From IMG/VR virus record IMGVR_UViG_3300030102_006951, positions 42,538 to 106,537 of that record: DNA of 64,000 nt; one strand, written 5' to 3'. The notes under the pieces were generated by a model that was given only the letters and a program-made list of their open reading frames with translations, did no database searches and was not told the origin of the DNA. The translations under genes and the position numbers were made by a program. The first letter of the stretch is position 1, and each line of letters begins with the position of its first letter. This DNA is from a virus. Below are positions 62,965-64,000 of this stretch, in pieces.

Positions 62965-64000
62965 GATAAAACTTTTTGATATACGTTTATTATTTCTTCA
63001 ATATCGCCATCCACAGTAACGCAAGGTAATTCTGGATATAATTTTTTAAGGTCAGATGTTTTTTCAGTATCTGTGGTGTGTGTTAAATGGAATTTTACCT
63101 CACTCATTCTATATAACTTATTTGGTTCTGAAGTTACAGGTCCGTTGGGTGTGTTTACACCCCATTTTCCATCTCCAATTCTGTAACCTGGGGGTTCGTT
63201 TATTGGTACGAATTTAACTCGCTTAAACATTAGTCTTTTAAAGTTGTTTTTATCCGAATCTAATATAGGGGTTGAAACAGTGACATTATGTTTATCTTTT
63301 TTAAGTTTATCAACTAATTCAATAGTTTCACCAATACTGCTACCGACAACTAAAACGTTGTATTTTTCCTTTCCAGTGAATACTTTATCTATTTTTACTG
63401 GTAAGTTTTCTTTAAACTTATTAGCGAACTCTTTTCTGTTGTCTTCCCATTCTTGATTTGTTTCACCAACCGATTTATGATTTACTCTAACATTAGTATG
63501 AACTCCAATTTTAACCCCAGATAAATAATTTCTGAAACAAAAATCTACATCATAAAAATGAAACCCCTTAACATTTAAATCAAAGTCTTTATTTATTCTA
63601 CCTCTATGAACACTAAAAAAAACTCCATCTACAATAACAACTTCAGTTATTTCATTTCCTAAATCTTCACTATATGAAGATAACCAGGTTTTTCCATTTG
63701 ATGTATGTGCCACCTTACCATACATTTTTTTCCTATCATCCCACCACCTTCCGCTTTCACTCATGTATTTAGTTCCAGCAACTCCAATTATCCCAAATTC
63801 TGGATTGTCTTCAAAAAGCTTGGTTATTTTTTTGGCTATTTGTTTGGTTTCAATTGTTATGTCATCATGACAAAAAACAATGATATCATTTTTAGCTTCC
63901 TTAATCGCTTTATGATAGTATTTTGTTAACCCTTCACCTTTGTTTATATATTCTATTATCTCAACTTTTGGGTTACCACATGCTTTTGATAAATGCTCCT
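62961..64000 (-). CDS. Glycosyltransferase (GT2-type), N-terminus outside window
   Basis: The frame is open from the right edge; 346 codons are visible. The first internal Met (63764) is not the start, because coding sequence upstream of it is conserved-looking: NDIIVFCHDDITIETKQIAK and EDNPEFGIIGVAGTKYM. With WWDDRKKMYGKVAH, VVIVDGVFFSVHRGRI and FHFYDVDFCFRNYLSG this fits the Glyco_tranf_2_5 type. A C-terminal extension (residues after about 215 visible) resembles a GT-B Rossmann or nucleotide-recognition domain. Multi-gene overlap shows one operon. Confidence 0.78.
   Translation of the reverse strand, partial: EHLSKACGNPKVEIIEYINKGEGLTKYYHKAIKEAKNDIIVFCHDDITIETKQIAKKITKLFEDNPEFGIIGVAGTKYMSESGRWWDDRKKMYGKVAHTSNGKTWLSSYSEDLGNEITEVVIVDGVFFSVHRGRINKDFDLNVKGFHFYDVDFCFRNYLSGVKIGVHTNVRVNHKSVGETNQEWEDNRKEFANKFKENLPVKIDKVFTGKEKYNVLVVGSSIGETIELVDKLKKDKHNVTVSTPILDSDKNNFKRLMFKRVKFVPINEPPGYRIGDGKWGVNTPNGPVTSEPNKLYRMSEVKFHLTHTTDTEKTSDLKKLYPELPCVTVDGDIEEIINVYQKVLS

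Noticed and set aside
1-64000. tRNA genes
   Set aside because: I looked for GTTCGA-type T-loops and CCA-ended cloverleaf patterns in intergenic DNA on both strands and found none. A dedicated scan (tRNAscan-SE, ARAGORN) could still find one.
1-64000. CRISPR array or IS element
   Set aside because: The repeats present are either tandem coding repeats or widely spaced single intergenic modules; there are no regular repeat-spacer units, transposase genes or terminal inverted repeats.

Overview
The window looks like part of the genome of a large, AT-rich, T4-like (myovirus-type) phage that infects a member of the Bacteroidota, most likely a flavobacterium. The phage assignment rests on a head-gene block in T4 order: large terminase (gp17-like), portal (gp20-like), prohead protease (gp21-like), acidic scaffold (gp22-like) and major capsid protein (gp23-like). 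A gp5-like baseplate protein, PhoH and a probable gp55-like late sigma factor support it. The host assignment rests on eight promoters of the Bacteroidota form (TTTG or near match, 19-20 bp, TAnnTTTG), the absence of Shine-Dalgarno sequences, lipoprotein signals, and a secreted protease whose C-terminus resembles a type IX secretion sorting domain.

Layout. 1-6.2 kb: accessory genes, mostly on the plus strand, with an ArdC-like antirestriction gene on the minus strand, a metallopeptidase gene flanked by direct repeats, a G/C-run island and GC-rich intergenic repeats. 6.3-8.7 kb (minus): a run of small membrane proteins, an Smr-like domain and a complete succinate dehydrogenase/fumarate reductase iron-sulfur subunit. 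9.3-12.2 kb (minus): a lipoprotein and three nucleases of different folds (lipoprotein DRGH nuclease, HNH, PD-(D/E)XK). 12.2-13.7 kb (plus): a putative capsid-targeted protein, a metallopeptidase and a zinc-ribbon protein. 13.7-17.0 kb (minus): RNase H, MarC, an RmlC-like epimerase, a zinc microprotein and a PcfJ-like protein. 17.1-20.5 kb (plus): thioredoxin, small proteins and a leucine-rich-repeat protein. 20.6-23.2 kb (minus): ClpC. 23.3-45.5 kb (plus): KTSC protein, thymidylate synthase, structural proteins, the head block with a PAS-domain protein inside it, and the type IX-type M43 protease. 45.5-51.2 kb (minus): a metallothionein-like peptide and tail/baseplate genes. 51.2-57.9 kb (minus): sigma factor, two glycosyltransferases, a HAD-like protein, PhoH and GDP-mannose 3,5-epimerase. 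58.0-64.0 kb (minus): two FkbM methyltransferases and six glycosyltransferases, including an adjacent GT11 (alpha-1,2-fucosyltransferase type) and GT6 (ABO type) pair. The last gene runs off the window.

How the parts fit together. Two promoter classes can be read directly. One is host-like and drives probable early genes such as nucleases, ClpC and the PcfJ-like protein. The other is an ATATTTAT-type element found about 4-60 bp (most often 14-17) upstream of roughly 22 gene starts on both strands, including terminase, prohead protease, scaffold and tail operons. The gp55-like sigma factor is the natural candidate to read it. Three proteins share an N-terminal leader that ends in an L/I-x-E site like the one where the capsid protein is probably cut. 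They may therefore be packaged in the head and injected. The glycan genes suggest the phage makes or modifies a complex fucose- or L-galactose-containing glycan, on the virion or on the host surface.

All calls come from reading the sequence. No database search was run, and many small proteins remain of unknown function.
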